The translations under genes and the position numbers were made by a program. A stretch of 64,000 nt of DNA from Treponema sp. GTDB lineage: Bacteria > Spirochaetota > Spirochaetia > Treponematales > Treponemataceae. Position 1 is the stretch's first letter. The number at the start of each line of letters is the position of its first letter. The DNA lies in the NCBI GenBank assembly GCA_024402665.1, contig JAKSTI010000005.1, positions 1-64,000 on the forward strand. The letters run 5' to 3'. Positions 1 to 8,197 of the stretch are shown one piece after another. The notes under the pieces were generated by a model that saw nothing but the letters and a program-made list of their open reading frames with translations, did not search any database and was not told the origin of the DNA.

Positions 1-1120
1 AATCTTCTACACCGCGGAATTTTTCAAATGCCCAGCGAGCAAATTTAAGTACAACATAGTCTCCATCAGGAGCTCCACCTGGAGTATATTTTTCCAAAGT
101 TCCGTCGCGCCAGTATGGGATTTCATCCAAAGTCATACCGCTAGCCAATTTTGCAGAAATCAAAGCGATTGGGAAACCTGTAGCTTTAGAAGCCAAAGCA
201 GAAGAACGAGATGTACGAGGGTTGATTTCGATGATTACTACACGGCCTGTTTTTGGATTGTGAGCGAACTGAACGTTTGTACCACCAATAACGCCAATTG
301 ATTCAACAATTTTGAATGCATCGCGCTGAAGTCTTTCTTCAAGAGCTTTGTCGATTGTCATAAATGGAGCTGAACAGAAAGAGTCACCAGTGTGAACACC
401 AACAGCATCAATATTTTCAATAAAACAGATTGCAATCATCTGATTCTTAGCGTCACGAACAACTTCAACTTCAAGTTCTTCCCAACCAAGAATAGATTCT
501 TCAATCAAACACTGATGTGTCATAGAAAGATCAAGACCGTTAGCTACGATTGTGCGGAGTTCTTCAACGTTGTAACAGAAACCACCGCCCTGTCCACCCA
601 TTGTATAAGCTGGACGAACAACTAATGGGAAACCGATTTCTTCAGCGATTTTTTCTGCACCTTCGATTGTGTGACAGATTCCAGAACGAGGAGTATCAAT
701 TCCAAGATTCTTCATTGTTTCCTTGAAAACTTCACGGTCTTCACCGCGTTCAATAGCATCAAGGTTTACACCAATAACTTTTACACCGTATTTATCAAGA
801 ACACCGGCTTTGTTCAATTCCATAGCCATGTTCAAACCAGTCTGTCCACCAAGGTTTGGAAGAAGAGCATCAGGACGTTCTTTTTCAATAATCTGACTTA
901 AACGTTCAACATTTAATGGTTCAATATAAGTTGCATCTGCCATAACAGGGTCAGTCATGATAGTTGCAGGGTTTGAGTTTACAAGAACAATTTTGTATCC
1001 CTGTTCTCTTAAAGCTTTACATGCCTGAGTTCCTGAATAGTCGAACTCACAAGCCTGTCCAATTACAATAGGACCTGAACCAATGATTAAGACCTTATTG
1101 ATGTCTTCTCTCTTTGCCAT
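1..1120 (-). CDS. carB: Carbamoyl-phosphate synthase large subunit, N-terminal part (cut by window edge)
   Basis: About 373 N-terminal codons read from the ATG at 1118-1120 to the window edge; the C-terminal two thirds lie outside. The start MAKREDINKVLIIGSGPIVI, followed by GQACEFDYSGTQACKALRE and the ATP-grasp motifs RPAYTMGGQGGG and EINPRTSRSSALASKATG, are diagnostic of the first (carboxy-phosphate) ATP-grasp half of CarB. The enzyme makes carbamoyl phosphate from bicarbonate, ammonia from CarA, and two ATP, for pyrimidines and arginine. The start is supported by GAGGAG eight bases upstream. The leader between this gene and position 1508 is unusual: an intrinsic-terminator-like hairpin and three bulged hairpins, suggesting attenuation. 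No internal stop is seen in the visible part. Confidence 0.97.
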   Translation of the reverse strand, partial: MAKREDINKVLIIGSGPIVIGQACEFDYSGTQACKALREQGYKIVLVNSNPATIMTDPVMADATYIEPLNVERLSQIIEKERPDALLPNLGGQTGLNMAMELNKAGVLDKYGVKVIGVNLDAIERGEDREVFKETMKNLGIDTPRSGICHTIEGAEKIAEEIGFPLVVRPAYTMGGQGGGFCYNVEELRTIVANGLDLSMTHQCLIEESILGWEELEVEVVRDAKNQMIAICFIENIDAVGVHTGDSFCSAPFMTIDKALEERLQRDAFKIVESIGVIGGTNVQFAHNPKTGRVVIIEINPRTSRSSALASKATGFPIALISAKLASGMTLDEIPYWRDGTLEKYTPGGAPDGDYVVLKFARWAFEKFRGVED

Positions 1121-1141
1121 ATATTTACTCCTCTATGGATT

Positions 1142-1163
1142 AAACCGCGCGAAGCGTCGGTTT
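1142..1163 (-). repeat. carB leader hairpin 1 (GAA/TTC triloop, bulged A)
   Basis: Read on the minus strand: 6-bp outer stem AAACCG/CGGTTT, one bulged A on the 5' arm, a 3-bp inner stem CGC/GCG and a TTC loop. The plus-strand core is GCGAAGC, a sequence known for forming very stable DNA mini-hairpins. It lies 22 bases upstream of the carB start codon and is CpG-rich against an AT-rich background. Confidence 0.7.
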
Positions 1164-1175
1164 TAAATCTGTTTT

Positions 1176-1199
1176 ATCAAGTTGCGAAGCAATCTTGAT
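1176..1199 (-). repeat. carB leader hairpin 2 (GAA/TTC triloop, bulged A)
   Basis: Minus strand: 6-bp outer stem ATCAAG/CTTGAT, one bulged A on the 5' arm, a 4-bp inner stem TTGC/GCAA and a TTC loop. It has the same fold and core (GCGAAGC on the plus strand) as the neighbouring hairpin, but a completely different outer stem. Confidence 0.7.
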
Positions 1200-1212
1200 T
1201 TATAGTTTTGTT

Positions 1213-1242
1213 AAGCTGCAAAGACCTGCTCTTTGTCAGCTT
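1213..1242 (-). repeat. carB leader hairpin 3 (bulged A)
   Basis: Minus strand: outer stem AAGCTG/CAGCTT (6 bp), a single bulged A on the 5' arm, inner stem CAAAGA/TCTTTG (6 bp) and a 5-base loop GCAGG. The bulge sits at the same place as in the two downstream hairpins. It lies immediately after the terminator-like hairpin in the direction of carB transcription. Confidence 0.65.
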
Positions 1243-1246
1243 GAAC

Positions 1247-1280
1247 TAAAAAAAAGGCTGATTCTTTAAAGAAATCAGCC
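1247..1280 (-). terminator. Intrinsic terminator in the carB leader (possible attenuator)
   Basis: Minus strand: stem GGCTGATTtCTTTAAAGAATCAGCC followed at once by eight T. The plus strand has no T-tract, so this acts on transcription running toward carB. No minus-strand gene lies upstream to be terminated, because the neighbour at 1509 is on the plus strand. A leader attenuator is therefore the natural reading; PyrR-, Rho- or ligand-control is not distinguishable here. Confidence 0.7.
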
Positions 1281-1305
1281 GTTAATTCAAATTCAAACAA
1301 TAATA

Positions 1306-1333
1306 CTTATAAGAAACAAAAATATCGAGTAAA
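1306..1333 (-). promoter_or_regulatory. Candidate carB promoter
   Basis: Minus strand: TTTACT (1328-1333), 16-base spacer, TATAAG (1306-1311). A start near 1298 would place the terminator-like hairpin about 18 bases into the transcript, as expected for a short attenuated leader. The -35 match is only moderate. The rest of 1334-1453 is AT-rich with no feature I can support. Confidence 0.35.
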
Positions 1334-1453
1334 CAATTTTTTTGATATTCCAAAGCACCATTGCATTTCATACTAAACACATATTATATATTTTTATCTT
1401 TTTTTATACTAGTATTTTCCTCACATTAATTCCTTTTTTCCAAATATTTTAAC

Positions 1454-1482
1454 TTGTAAGTTCACCAATTCCCTTGTATTAT
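1454..1482 (+). promoter_or_regulatory. Promoter of the orphan lipoprotein gene
   Basis: TTGTAA (1454-1459), exactly 17 bases, TATTAT (1477-1482). The predicted start near 1489 gives a leader of about 20 bases carrying an AGAGG ribosome site before the ATG at 1509. Confidence 0.65.
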
Positions 1483-1508
1483 TTAAGGTATATAAAAAGA
1501 GGTTTTAT

Positions 1509-2360
1509 ATGAAAAAAATCAAATTCTTATTTACAATTTCTCTCGTAGCAGCCCTCCTCTTCAGCTGTGCTTCTACTGACCCTGATGAACCAGTTATTTC
1601 TTCCATTGCAGCAGATCACATCACTGTAGATGTTACAAAAAGCAATGTTAAGATTACCCTTACAAAAGCTGAAGGTGAAGACATTTCTGAAATTGATCTG
1701 ATTGAAACACCAAACGGTAGTCTTACTACAGTTCAAATGTCAGAACCAACTATTTCTTTTGTATGGCCTTTTGCAGAACCAAACAAAGAATACACTCTCT
1801 GTGCTAAAATCATTGGAGTAAAAAACTCCTCTGAAGAATACGTAACTTTCAAAACAGGTGATGAAATTGCATCTAAAGTTTCATATTCAGAAAAGTTTGA
1901 AAATACAGACCTTTCATTAGTTGCAAAAGGAAACCAGCGTTTTGTTCAGATTAATGCAAATCTTGATACACTTACATCTATCCTTTCAAAGGCAAAAGCA
2001 GACAATGTTTACTTTGCAATGGATATTTTCTCTGGTAAACATTACAAAGCAAAAGACACCGATTCAGAACTTGTTGGAACTTTTGCCAGCCCAGTAACAA
2101 GCAAAGTTTTGTATGAACGTTTTATTAAAGGTTATGATATTATTGAACATTCTGTAGAACTTAATCTTACAGCATCTGACTTAAACAAAAAACTTGCTTC
2201 AAGAGATACTTACTACGCAGTTGCTTCAGTAACATTCAAACTTCCAGATTATCCAGCTGGAGTTAGCTTCAAATCAAGAGGTATTTATTCAAACGATACA
2301 ATCTATACACCAATTGCAGAAGCAGATCTTCCAGTAACAAATGGCATTGATGCGAAATAG
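1509..2360 (+). CDS. Orphan secreted lipoprotein
   Basis: 283 residues. The N-terminus MKKIKFLFTISLVAALLFSC is a lipoprotein signal peptide with lipobox LFSC (Cys20), followed by an acidic/serine linker (ASTDPDEP). The mature part is predicted to be extracytoplasmic and beta-rich; residues 28-118 resemble an Ig/fibronectin-III-like strand pattern (hydrophobic alternation ending in VTFKTG), but no family is recognised. It is monocistronic, with its own sigma-70-type promoter and a bidirectional terminator shared with htrA. It has ATG and an AGAGG site. The likely location is the periplasmic face of the inner or outer membrane. Function unknown. Confidence 0.85.
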   Translation: MKKIKFLFTISLVAALLFSCASTDPDEPVISSIAADHITVDVTKSNVKITLTKAEGEDISEIDLIETPNGSLTTVQMSEPTISFVWPFAEPNKEYTLCAKIIGVKNSSEEYVTFKTGDEIASKVSYSEKFENTDLSLVAKGNQRFVQINANLDTLTSILSKAKADNVYFAMDIFSGKHYKAKDTDSELVGTFASPVTSKVLYERFIKGYDIIEHSVELNLTASDLNKKLASRDTYYAVASVTFKLPDYPAGVSFKSRGIYSNDTIYTPIAEADLPVTNGIDAK

Positions 2361-2389
2361 TTTTTCTGTTTTATAAAAAAATATGAAGA

Positions 2390-2430
2390 CAAAAAAAAGG
2401 TTGAGTTTAAAAACTCAACCTTTTTTTTAC
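2390..2430. terminator. Bidirectional intrinsic terminator
   Basis: GGTTGAGTTT/AAACTCAACC palindrome (2399-2420) with an A-run on the left and eight T on the right. It sits between the convergent lipoprotein gene and htrA and can terminate both strands. Confidence 0.9.
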
Positions 2431-2451
2431 CCTATTATATTTATCTGCGGA

Positions 2452-3963
2452 TTAGAACTTAAATGTTCCAGTTGTAATTGTTCCGCCGTTAGAATACAAA
2501 TCAAAATTGATTGATTTATTTGCAGCAGCAAGTTCGGCATAGAATTCTGCAACATTTGTTACACTCTTACCATTTACTGCAGTAATAACATCGCCATTCT
2601 GCATTCTTAATGAAGCAGCAGGAGATTTAGCTTCAATATTAGAAACTACAACGCCTTTTACATTATCATCATCAATCTTAAGAGATTTTCTAACATCAGA
2701 AGTAAGAACAGATGCAATAAATCCTGGCCACAGCTTATTGTTCTGGGAATCAACATCCTGAGCACGTTCTTCAATCTTTACAGAAATTTCAGGAAGTTTC
2801 TTTCCGCCACGAATTACTACAAATTTTGCAGTTTTTCCTGCTTCAAGATATCCAACATCTCTAACAAGCTGATTTACAGATTTTACTTTCTTTCCGTTCA
2901 ATTCAACAATATAGTCACCAGGTTTGATTCCACCTTTGTCTGCAGGAGAACCAGTAAAGATTTCAGCCGCAAAAGCACCATCCATCTTTTCTACGCCAAG
3001 TTCCTTTTTGAAATCAGAATTAACTTCAAGCAATGAAACTCCAAGCCATCCGTAAGCAACTTTACCATTTTTAATGAAAGAATCGATTGTGCTTTTAATA
3101 TTGTTGATTGGAATTGCAAATCCAAGCCCCTGAGATCCGCCAGAAGAAGAAGCAATCCATGTATTAATACCAATTACTTCACCATAAATATTTACTAAAG
3201 GACCACCAGAGTTACCCTGATTAATTGCAGCATCTGTCTGAATAAAATCGCTGATATTAGACATCTGTGTTTCGCTGCGGCCAGTTGCACTTACAATACC
3301 CTGAGTTACAGACTGACTGTATCCTAATGGAGCACCAAAAGCCATACAGATATCACCGGCTCTTACTAAATCAGAATCACCAAGAACAGCAACTGGAATT
3401 GATTTATCATCTGATTCAAAAGAAACAAGTGCAATATCCATGCGTTCATCTGCACCAACTAATTTTCCTTCAAATTCACGGCCATCATTAAGTTTAATGC
3501 TGATTTTTGTAGCGCCACCAGCAACGTGATTATTTGTTAAAACATAAAGTTTATTATCTGCACGGCGAACAATTACACCAGAGCCCAAACCTTTTGTTTC
3601 ATATTCACGCTTACCATCATCTCCTGAGTTGCCAAAGAAATCACCAAATGGCCATCCAAAGTTTCTCATAGGATTTGTGTAAGTTTTTGTTTCTGTTACA
3701 TCAACTTCTACAACTGATGGTAAAAGTTTTTCTGTTGTATAACGGAATGAAGTTTGTAATGCTTCTACAATAGAAAGAGCTTCTGCAGGTGTGTAAGTGT
3801 TTCTTGCAGGAGTTTCAGCATAAGCTGTATTCATTGTTCCATTTGCAAAAGTAGTTTCAGCCGATCCAGAAACTTTTAATTTTGCACAAGAAATTGAAAT
3901 CAATGCAAAAGCCATAATTCCAGCCATTGCGCAGTACAAAAATCTTTTAGTCCACTTTTTCAT
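2452..3963 (-). CDS. HtrA/DegP-family periplasmic serine protease
   Basis: 503 residues. It has an N-terminal membrane segment (about 7-26) ending in ALISISC, which could be a signal anchor or relaxed spirochaetal lipobox. The trypsin-like protease domain carries the full triad: His146 (NNHVAGG), Asp176 (ERMDIALV) and Ser252 (NQGNSGGPLV). Two PDZ domains follow (about 300-395 and 415-500; GIKPGDYIVELNGK in the first). This is the usual DegP/DegQ layout and length. The family degrades or chaperones misfolded envelope proteins. The gene lies downstream of map with a 128-base spacer and ends at the bidirectional terminator. Whether it corresponds to DegP, DegQ or DegS cannot be said; two PDZ domains argue against DegS. 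Confidence 0.95.
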   Translation of the reverse strand: MKKWTKRFLYCAMAGIMAFALISISCAKLKVSGSAETTFANGTMNTAYAETPARNTYTPAEALSIVEALQTSFRYTTEKLLPSVVEVDVTETKTYTNPMRNFGWPFGDFFGNSGDDGKREYETKGLGSGVIVRRADNKLYVLTNNHVAGGATKISIKLNDGREFEGKLVGADERMDIALVSFESDDKSIPVAVLGDSDLVRAGDICMAFGAPLGYSQSVTQGIVSATGRSETQMSNISDFIQTDAAINQGNSGGPLVNIYGEVIGINTWIASSSGGSQGLGFAIPINNIKSTIDSFIKNGKVAYGWLGVSLLEVNSDFKKELGVEKMDGAFAAEIFTGSPADKGGIKPGDYIVELNGKKVKSVNQLVRDVGYLEAGKTAKFVVIRGGKKLPEISVKIEERAQDVDSQNNKLWPGFIASVLTSDVRKSLKIDDDNVKGVVVSNIEAKSPAASLRMQNGDVITAVNGKSVTNVAEFYAELAAANKSINFDLYSNGGTITTGTFKF

Positions 3964-4091
3964 TTTTGTATTAAGCCCCCATTAAATAATTAATATTATT
4001 TATTTGTCTCTTTTAAAAATAACAAAAAATTTCAAAAAAAGTTAACAAAATAAATAATAAAAAGCTGTTATTTCAGATTTATTTGTTACGG

Positions 4092-4850
4092 CTATTTTTT
4101 ATAATTCAAGTCAGTTAAAACTTCTGTGTGATCTTCAAAAACAGCAACTGTATGTTCTTCATGACAAGAAACAGCACCATCTGCAGTTAATACAGTCCAT
4201 CCGTCTTCAGCAATTTCAACTTCAGGAACGCCCAAATTAATCATTGGTTCAATAGCAAGTACCATACCAGGTTTGATTCTTGGATTCATTCCACGGAAAG
4301 GACAGTTTGGAACGCTTGGATCTTCGTGAACATCAAGACCAACACCATGGCCACAGAAATCATAAACAACGCCATAACCATGAGAATCTGCAATTTCATA
4401 AACAGCATTGGCAATATCACTGATTCGGTTTCCAACTTTACAAGCTTCAATTCCGGCTTTAAGACATTCTTCTGTAACCTGCTGCAATTTTTTTACTTCA
4501 GGTTTAACTTCGCCAATCAAAAGTGAATGTGTTGTATCACTAATGTATCCGTCAAGATTAATTCCTACATCAAGGCTGACTAAATCACCATTTTTAATGA
4601 TTCGTTTTTTTGATGGAAGTCCATGGATTACTTCATTATTTACACTAATACAAACTGATCCAGGGAAATCTTCCTGCCACCATGCAGGTTTTCCTCCGTG
4701 ACTTGTAATATAATTTTCAAAAAGTTTATCAATCTCCCATGTGCTCATCCCCGCTTTAATTTTTGGGATAAGTTCATTAAACATATCAGCTGTCAAATGG
4801 CAGGATTTTCTAATTCCATTAATCTGTTCAATTGTTTTTAAATGAATCAT
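4092..4850 (-). CDS. map: Methionine aminopeptidase, type I
   Basis: 252 residues, the normal length of a bacterial type I enzyme without N-terminal extension. It removes the initiator Met from nascent proteins in the cytoplasm. All active-site positions are visible: His76 (EVIHGLPS), metal ligands Asp94 (SLDVGINLDG), Asp105 (SDTTHS), His168 (CGHGVG), Glu201 (AIEPMI) and Glu232 (HEEHTVAV). The ribosome site AAGGTG precedes the ATG. It starts 74 bases after the J-domain gene and may be read from the long V-ATPase transcript or its own promoter; no convincing promoter was seen. Confidence 0.97.
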   Translation of the reverse strand: MIHLKTIEQINGIRKSCHLTADMFNELIPKIKAGMSTWEIDKLFENYITSHGGKPAWWQEDFPGSVCISVNNEVIHGLPSKKRIIKNGDLVSLDVGINLDGYISDTTHSLLIGEVKPEVKKLQQVTEECLKAGIEACKVGNRISDIANAVYEIADSHGYGVVYDFCGHGVGLDVHEDPSVPNCPFRGMNPRIKPGMVLAIEPMINLGVPEVEIAEDGWTVLTADGAVSCHEEHTVAVFEDHTEVLTDLNYKK

Positions 4851-4908
4851 AAAACACCTTCTTTATTTTCAGTAGTATTAATTTAGCACTTTAGGCAAAA
4901 ATGTTCCA

Positions 4909-4936
4909 CTTAACTGTTTGCGTCTTAACTGTTTGC
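4909..4936. repeat. 13-bp direct repeat spanning a stop codon
   Basis: CTTAACTGTTTGC occurs at 4909-4921 and again at 4924-4936, a 15-base period. The right copy contains the stop codon of the J-domain gene; the left copy lies in its 3' flank. It looks like a recent small tandem duplication. Confidence 0.8.
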
Positions 4937-5674
4937 AGCCCTTAAACAGATATCGGCAGTAACAGAATCTCCAAGTCTTTTATAAATCAACGCCATTTTA
5001 TTAAGACAGAAAGAATCGTTTGCCTTTCCTAAATTCAAATCAAGAGCCCGTTCAAAAACATCAAGGGCAAGTTCATCATTAATCACACCTTCAATGTTTT
5101 TTTTCAAAATATTTACTGTAAAATCAATTACTTCAGGAAAGAAAATATAGAAATAAGTATAGCTGTATTCCATTTTGATAATCTGTTCCAGAAGAATCAT
5201 TGCGTCATAATATTCGCCCCGGATTACCAGTTCTTCTGCAAGAATATATCCGTAATCCATAAAATCTTCCCGGGTAAACCAGTCTTTCAAAGAAAAATCG
5301 GCATGAGTCATCTGCATTCGTTTAAATTCAGCAACTGCTTCATCTTCTTTCTGATGCATCAATGTGTAAAAAATAAACTTGGCACGGCTCTCATCGTCAG
5401 TACGTTCAGAAAGCCATTTATAATAATCAAAAGAATCTTCTGTAGAATAACTTTTACGGATTTTAACAAAAAAGGTTTCATCAAAAATGGAACGCTGTCT
5501 TGCATCTGAAAGAACCCGGTATGCTTTTACAACTTCATCAAATTTTTCACTGGAAGCAGAATCCTTATCTCCTGTATCAGGATGAAGGATTTTTACTTTT
5601 TCCCTATAAGCTCTTTTAATTTCTGCAAGAGTGGCATTTTCTCTGACGCCAAGCACTTTATAAAAATTCTGCAT
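4925..5674 (-). CDS. J-domain (DnaJ-like) protein with helical C-terminal region
   Basis: 249 residues. Residues 1-60 are a clear J domain: MQNFYKVLGV opening, positively charged helix II, HPD tripeptide at 31-33 (KILHPDTGDKD) and FDEVVKAYRVLSD. No Gly/Phe region, zinc finger or DnaJ C-terminal domain follows, so this is a class III J protein, not DnaJ itself. Residues 75-249 are alpha-helical with TPR-like spacing (LALDVFERALDLNLGKAND near the end). The partner is presumably DnaK; the client is unknown. It lies 3 bases after the Usp-like gene, so it is the last gene of the V-ATPase transcription unit. Confidence 0.88.
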   Translation of the reverse strand: MQNFYKVLGVRENATLAEIKRAYREKVKILHPDTGDKDSASSEKFDEVVKAYRVLSDARQRSIFDETFFVKIRKSYSTEDSFDYYKWLSERTDDESRAKFIFYTLMHQKEDEAVAEFKRMQMTHADFSLKDWFTREDFMDYGYILAEELVIRGEYYDAMILLEQIIKMEYSYTYFYIFFPEVIDFTVNILKKNIEGVINDELALDVFERALDLNLGKANDSFCLNKMALIYKRLGDSVTADICLRAANS

Positions 5675-5677
5675 AAT

Positions 5678-6196
5678 CTACTTTTTCCAAGAATAAACAA
5701 ATGATTCAAATTTTGAAGGAATATTTTTATCACGGATTACAAAAACAGGAAGTTTTGCGTTAGTAAGAATATCTGAAAGATTTTTTACCCGTGAATTCAT
5801 TGCTCCTAATCCGCTTTTTTTTGTATTAGTTTCATCGGCTCCAACAAAAATAACATCACTTTCAAATTCAGCAGCGGCTTTATTTATTTCTGCGTAAACT
5901 GTACCACATCGCACCTGAATTTCACATTCCAGTCCTTTTGAAGCAGCCAGACCTTTTACATATTCCAGATGATGTTCTGCTTCAGCAGTTAATTCCTTCT
6001 GAAACTCATCTGCCTGATTCTGCTTAATTGCCTGATTCATTCCAAGATATTTTACAGTTGCAGTATCAACAACATAAACAAATTTCACACTAAGATTATT
6101 TGCCTTTGCCATCATGATTGCATACATTGCGGCTTCAATTGCACTTTGAGATCCATTTACTGCTACAAGAATTTTATTAATAAAAGGTTCAATCAT
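5678..6196 (-). CDS. Universal stress protein (UspA) domain protein
   Basis: 172 residues with the UspA fold pattern: N-terminal strand KILVAVNGSQSAIEAAMYA, central VKFVYVVDTATV and C-terminal LPVFVIRDK. The ATP-binding signature usually reads G-x2-G-x9-G-S/T. Here it is VGADETNTKKSGLGAMNSRV, with Glu in place of the second Gly and Ala in place of Ser/Thr, so ATP binding is doubtful. Its ATG overlaps the atpD stop by 4 bases, a tight translational coupling that places it in the V-ATPase operon. A role in sensing or modulating the pump is possible but is only inference from position. Confidence 0.88.
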   Translation of the reverse strand: MIEPFINKILVAVNGSQSAIEAAMYAIMMAKANNLSVKFVYVVDTATVKYLGMNQAIKQNQADEFQKELTAEAEHHLEYVKGLAASKGLECEIQVRCGTVYAEINKAAAEFESDVIFVGADETNTKKSGLGAMNSRVKNLSDILTNAKLPVFVIRDKNIPSKFESFVYSWKK

Positions 6197-6813
6197 TTAT
6201 CTTTTACTTTCTTCTTTAATGCTTTAAGAACAAAAACATTTTCTCGTTCACGTTCTTCAAGAACACTTTCAATATATACCTTAGTTTCTTTAGTCTGAGG
6301 AATAATCATTTTATCAAGAGCATTTACCCTTCGCTGAGTTCGTTTTACTTCATCTGCCAGACGCCACACAATTGTTCTGATTGAAGCCATCTGGGTAAGC
6401 AAAGTTAGAAGTTCAAAAAACTTAACGATTGTTGCATCAGTATTTGCATCTGTACCAATAAGGGAATAAAAAAGTTCCCGTTCTGGAATCTGAACATCAA
6501 GGGACGCAAATTCCATTCCACCAATTACAACATTTTTTTCTTCCATGCCAAATTCGTAATGGATTGATTTGGAGATTCTTTCAATCTGATCTGCACCATC
6601 AAGCAGCAGCATACTCTTAAAAGCGGGATATGCTTTTGAAATTAATTCATCTATGGCATTTTCAAGTTTATGTACTTCATCTACCATATACATTAATTCA
6701 CGAACAAGAATTTCACGTTTCTCTTCCAGCAATTCGTAGCCGTTAGTAGAAATGGAAAGCTGCTCTTTCATAGCAAGGAGATTCGATTTTGTTGGTGGAA
6801 TATTCAACTTCAT
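6193..6813 (-). CDS. atpD: V-type ATPase subunit D (central stalk)
   Basis: 206 residues, as expected for the family. N-terminal IPPTKSNLLAMKEQLSISTNGYELLEEKREILVREL and C-terminal VKRTQRRVNALDKMIIP are typical of subunit D, whose long N- and C-terminal helices form the antiparallel coiled-coil rotor shaft in the A3B3 head. It lies 7 bases after atpB and overlaps the Usp-like gene by 4. Confidence 0.96.
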   Translation of the reverse strand: MKLNIPPTKSNLLAMKEQLSISTNGYELLEEKREILVRELMYMVDEVHKLENAIDELISKAYPAFKSMLLLDGADQIERISKSIHYEFGMEEKNVVIGGMEFASLDVQIPERELFYSLIGTDANTDATIVKFFELLTLLTQMASIRTIVWRLADEVKRTQRRVNALDKMIIPQTKETKVYIESVLEERERENVFVLKALKKKVKDK

Positions 6814-6820
6814 TATCTAT

Positions 6821-8194
6821 TTATTCTCCAAGATACTTTTCAATAAATTCAGATTTAATTCGAGTAAGTTCTTCACGTGGAAGTTCCTTTAAAACATCCC
6901 AGCCGATTGAAAGAGTCTGCTCAATAGTACGATCTTCATATTCACTCTGACCAAGGAATTCATTTTCAAAGCGTTCACCAAATTTCAAATACTGGCGATC
7001 TAATTCACTAAGTTCTTCTTCACCAATGATTGCTGCAAGATTTCTAATACTTTTTACTTTAGAATAAGCAGCAAACAACTGGCTTGAAACATTTGCATGA
7101 TCTTCACGGGTCATATCAGGACCAATACCGTCTTTCATCAAACGACTCAAACTTGGTAATCCGGCAACTGCAGGGTACAAACCACGCTGGCTCATTTCTC
7201 TGTCTAATACAATCTGACCTTCTGTAATATATCCTGTTAAGTCTGGAATTGGATGAGAAATATCATCGTTTGGCATTGTAAGGATTGGAATCTGTGTAAT
7301 TGAACCTTCACTTCCCTTTACACGCCCCGCACGTTCATATAATTCTGCAAGATCCGAATACAAGTATCCAGGATAACCTTTTCTACCAGGAACTTCACCA
7401 CGAGTTGTAGAAATTTCACGCAAGGCTTCACAATAGTTTGTCATATCTGTCATTACAACAAGTACATGCATTCCTTTTTCAAAAGCCAGATATTCTGCGG
7501 CAGTAAGGGCACAACGAGGTGTAATAATACGTTCAATAGAAGGAGCATCTGCAAGAGACTGGAACATTACTACATTAGAAAGAACGCCTGACTCTTCAAA
7601 TGTATCAACGAAGAATTTTGCAACGTCATATTTAATACCCATTCCGGCAAAAACCATTACGAACTTTTCATCACTATTACGCAATTTTGCCTGACGAATA
7701 ATCTGTGCGGCAAGTTTATTGTGAGGAAGTCCGTTTCCAGAGAAAATTGGAAGCTTTTGACCGCGAACAAGAGAGTTCATTCCATCAATTGCACTGATTC
7801 CAGTCTGAATAAAATCTTTTGGATAAATTCTGGCAAACGGATTGATTGGATTACCATTTACATTTCTTTTTTCAGAAGAAACAATATCAGGATATCCGTC
7901 AATTGGTTCACCTAAACCATTAAATACACGGCCAAGCAAACCAGAACCAACTCTAAGTTCCAAAGGCTTATCAAGAAATTCAAATGATGCTTCTTCAAGA
8001 TCAAGGCCCGTAGTTGAACCAAAAATCTGAACAACAACTGCCTCTTCAGAAATATCAATGATTTTTCCAGTTCGTTTTTCACCAAATCTATCGCGAACAA
8101 AAACTGTTTCGTTATAAAAAACATTTTCTGTTCTTTTTAATACTACAATTGGTCCATCAACAGATGTTACACCACGAAATTCAACGCTTTTCAT
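6821..8194 (-). CDS. atpB: V-type ATPase subunit B (non-catalytic)
   Basis: 457 residues. The position of the P-loop is replaced by [19 protein letters not shown], the hallmark of the non-catalytic regulatory subunit. Other markers are [19 protein letters not shown] ([16 protein letters not shown]), [14 protein letters not shown] and [20 protein letters not shown]. It alternates with subunit A in the hexameric head. It starts 3 bases after atpA. Confidence 0.97.
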   Translation of the reverse strand: MKSVEFRGVTSVDGPIVVLKRTENVFYNETVFVRDRFGEKRTGKIIDISEEAVVVQIFGSTTGLDLEEASFEFLDKPLELRVGSGLLGRVFNGLGEPIDGYPDIVSSEKRNVNGNPINPFARIYPKDFIQTGISAIDGMNSLVRGQKLPIFSGNGLPHNKLAAQIIRQAKLRNSDEKFVMVFAGMGIKYDVAKFFVDTFEESGVLSNVVMFQSLADAPSIERIITPRCALTAAEYLAFEKGMHVLVVMTDMTNYCEALREISTTRGEVPGRKGYPGYLYSDLAELYERAGRVKGSEGSITQIPILTMPNDDISHPIPDLTGYITEGQIVLDREMSQRGLYPAVAGLPSLSRLMKDGIGPDMTREDHANVSSQLFAAYSKVKSIRNLAAIIGEEELSELDRQYLKFGERFENEFLGQSEYEDRTIEQTLSIGWDVLKELPREELTRIKSEFIEKYLGE

Positions 8195-8197
8195 CTG

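Noticed and set aside
392..901. Two plus-strand reading frames inside carB
   Set aside because: They are antisense to the highly conserved CarB frame, have no ribosome site and read as Asn/Phe/Thr-rich shadow sequence.
1121..1508. CRISPR-like array in the repeated hairpins of the carB leader
   Set aside because: The hairpins share a fold but not a repeat sequence, spacing is irregular and no cas gene is present.
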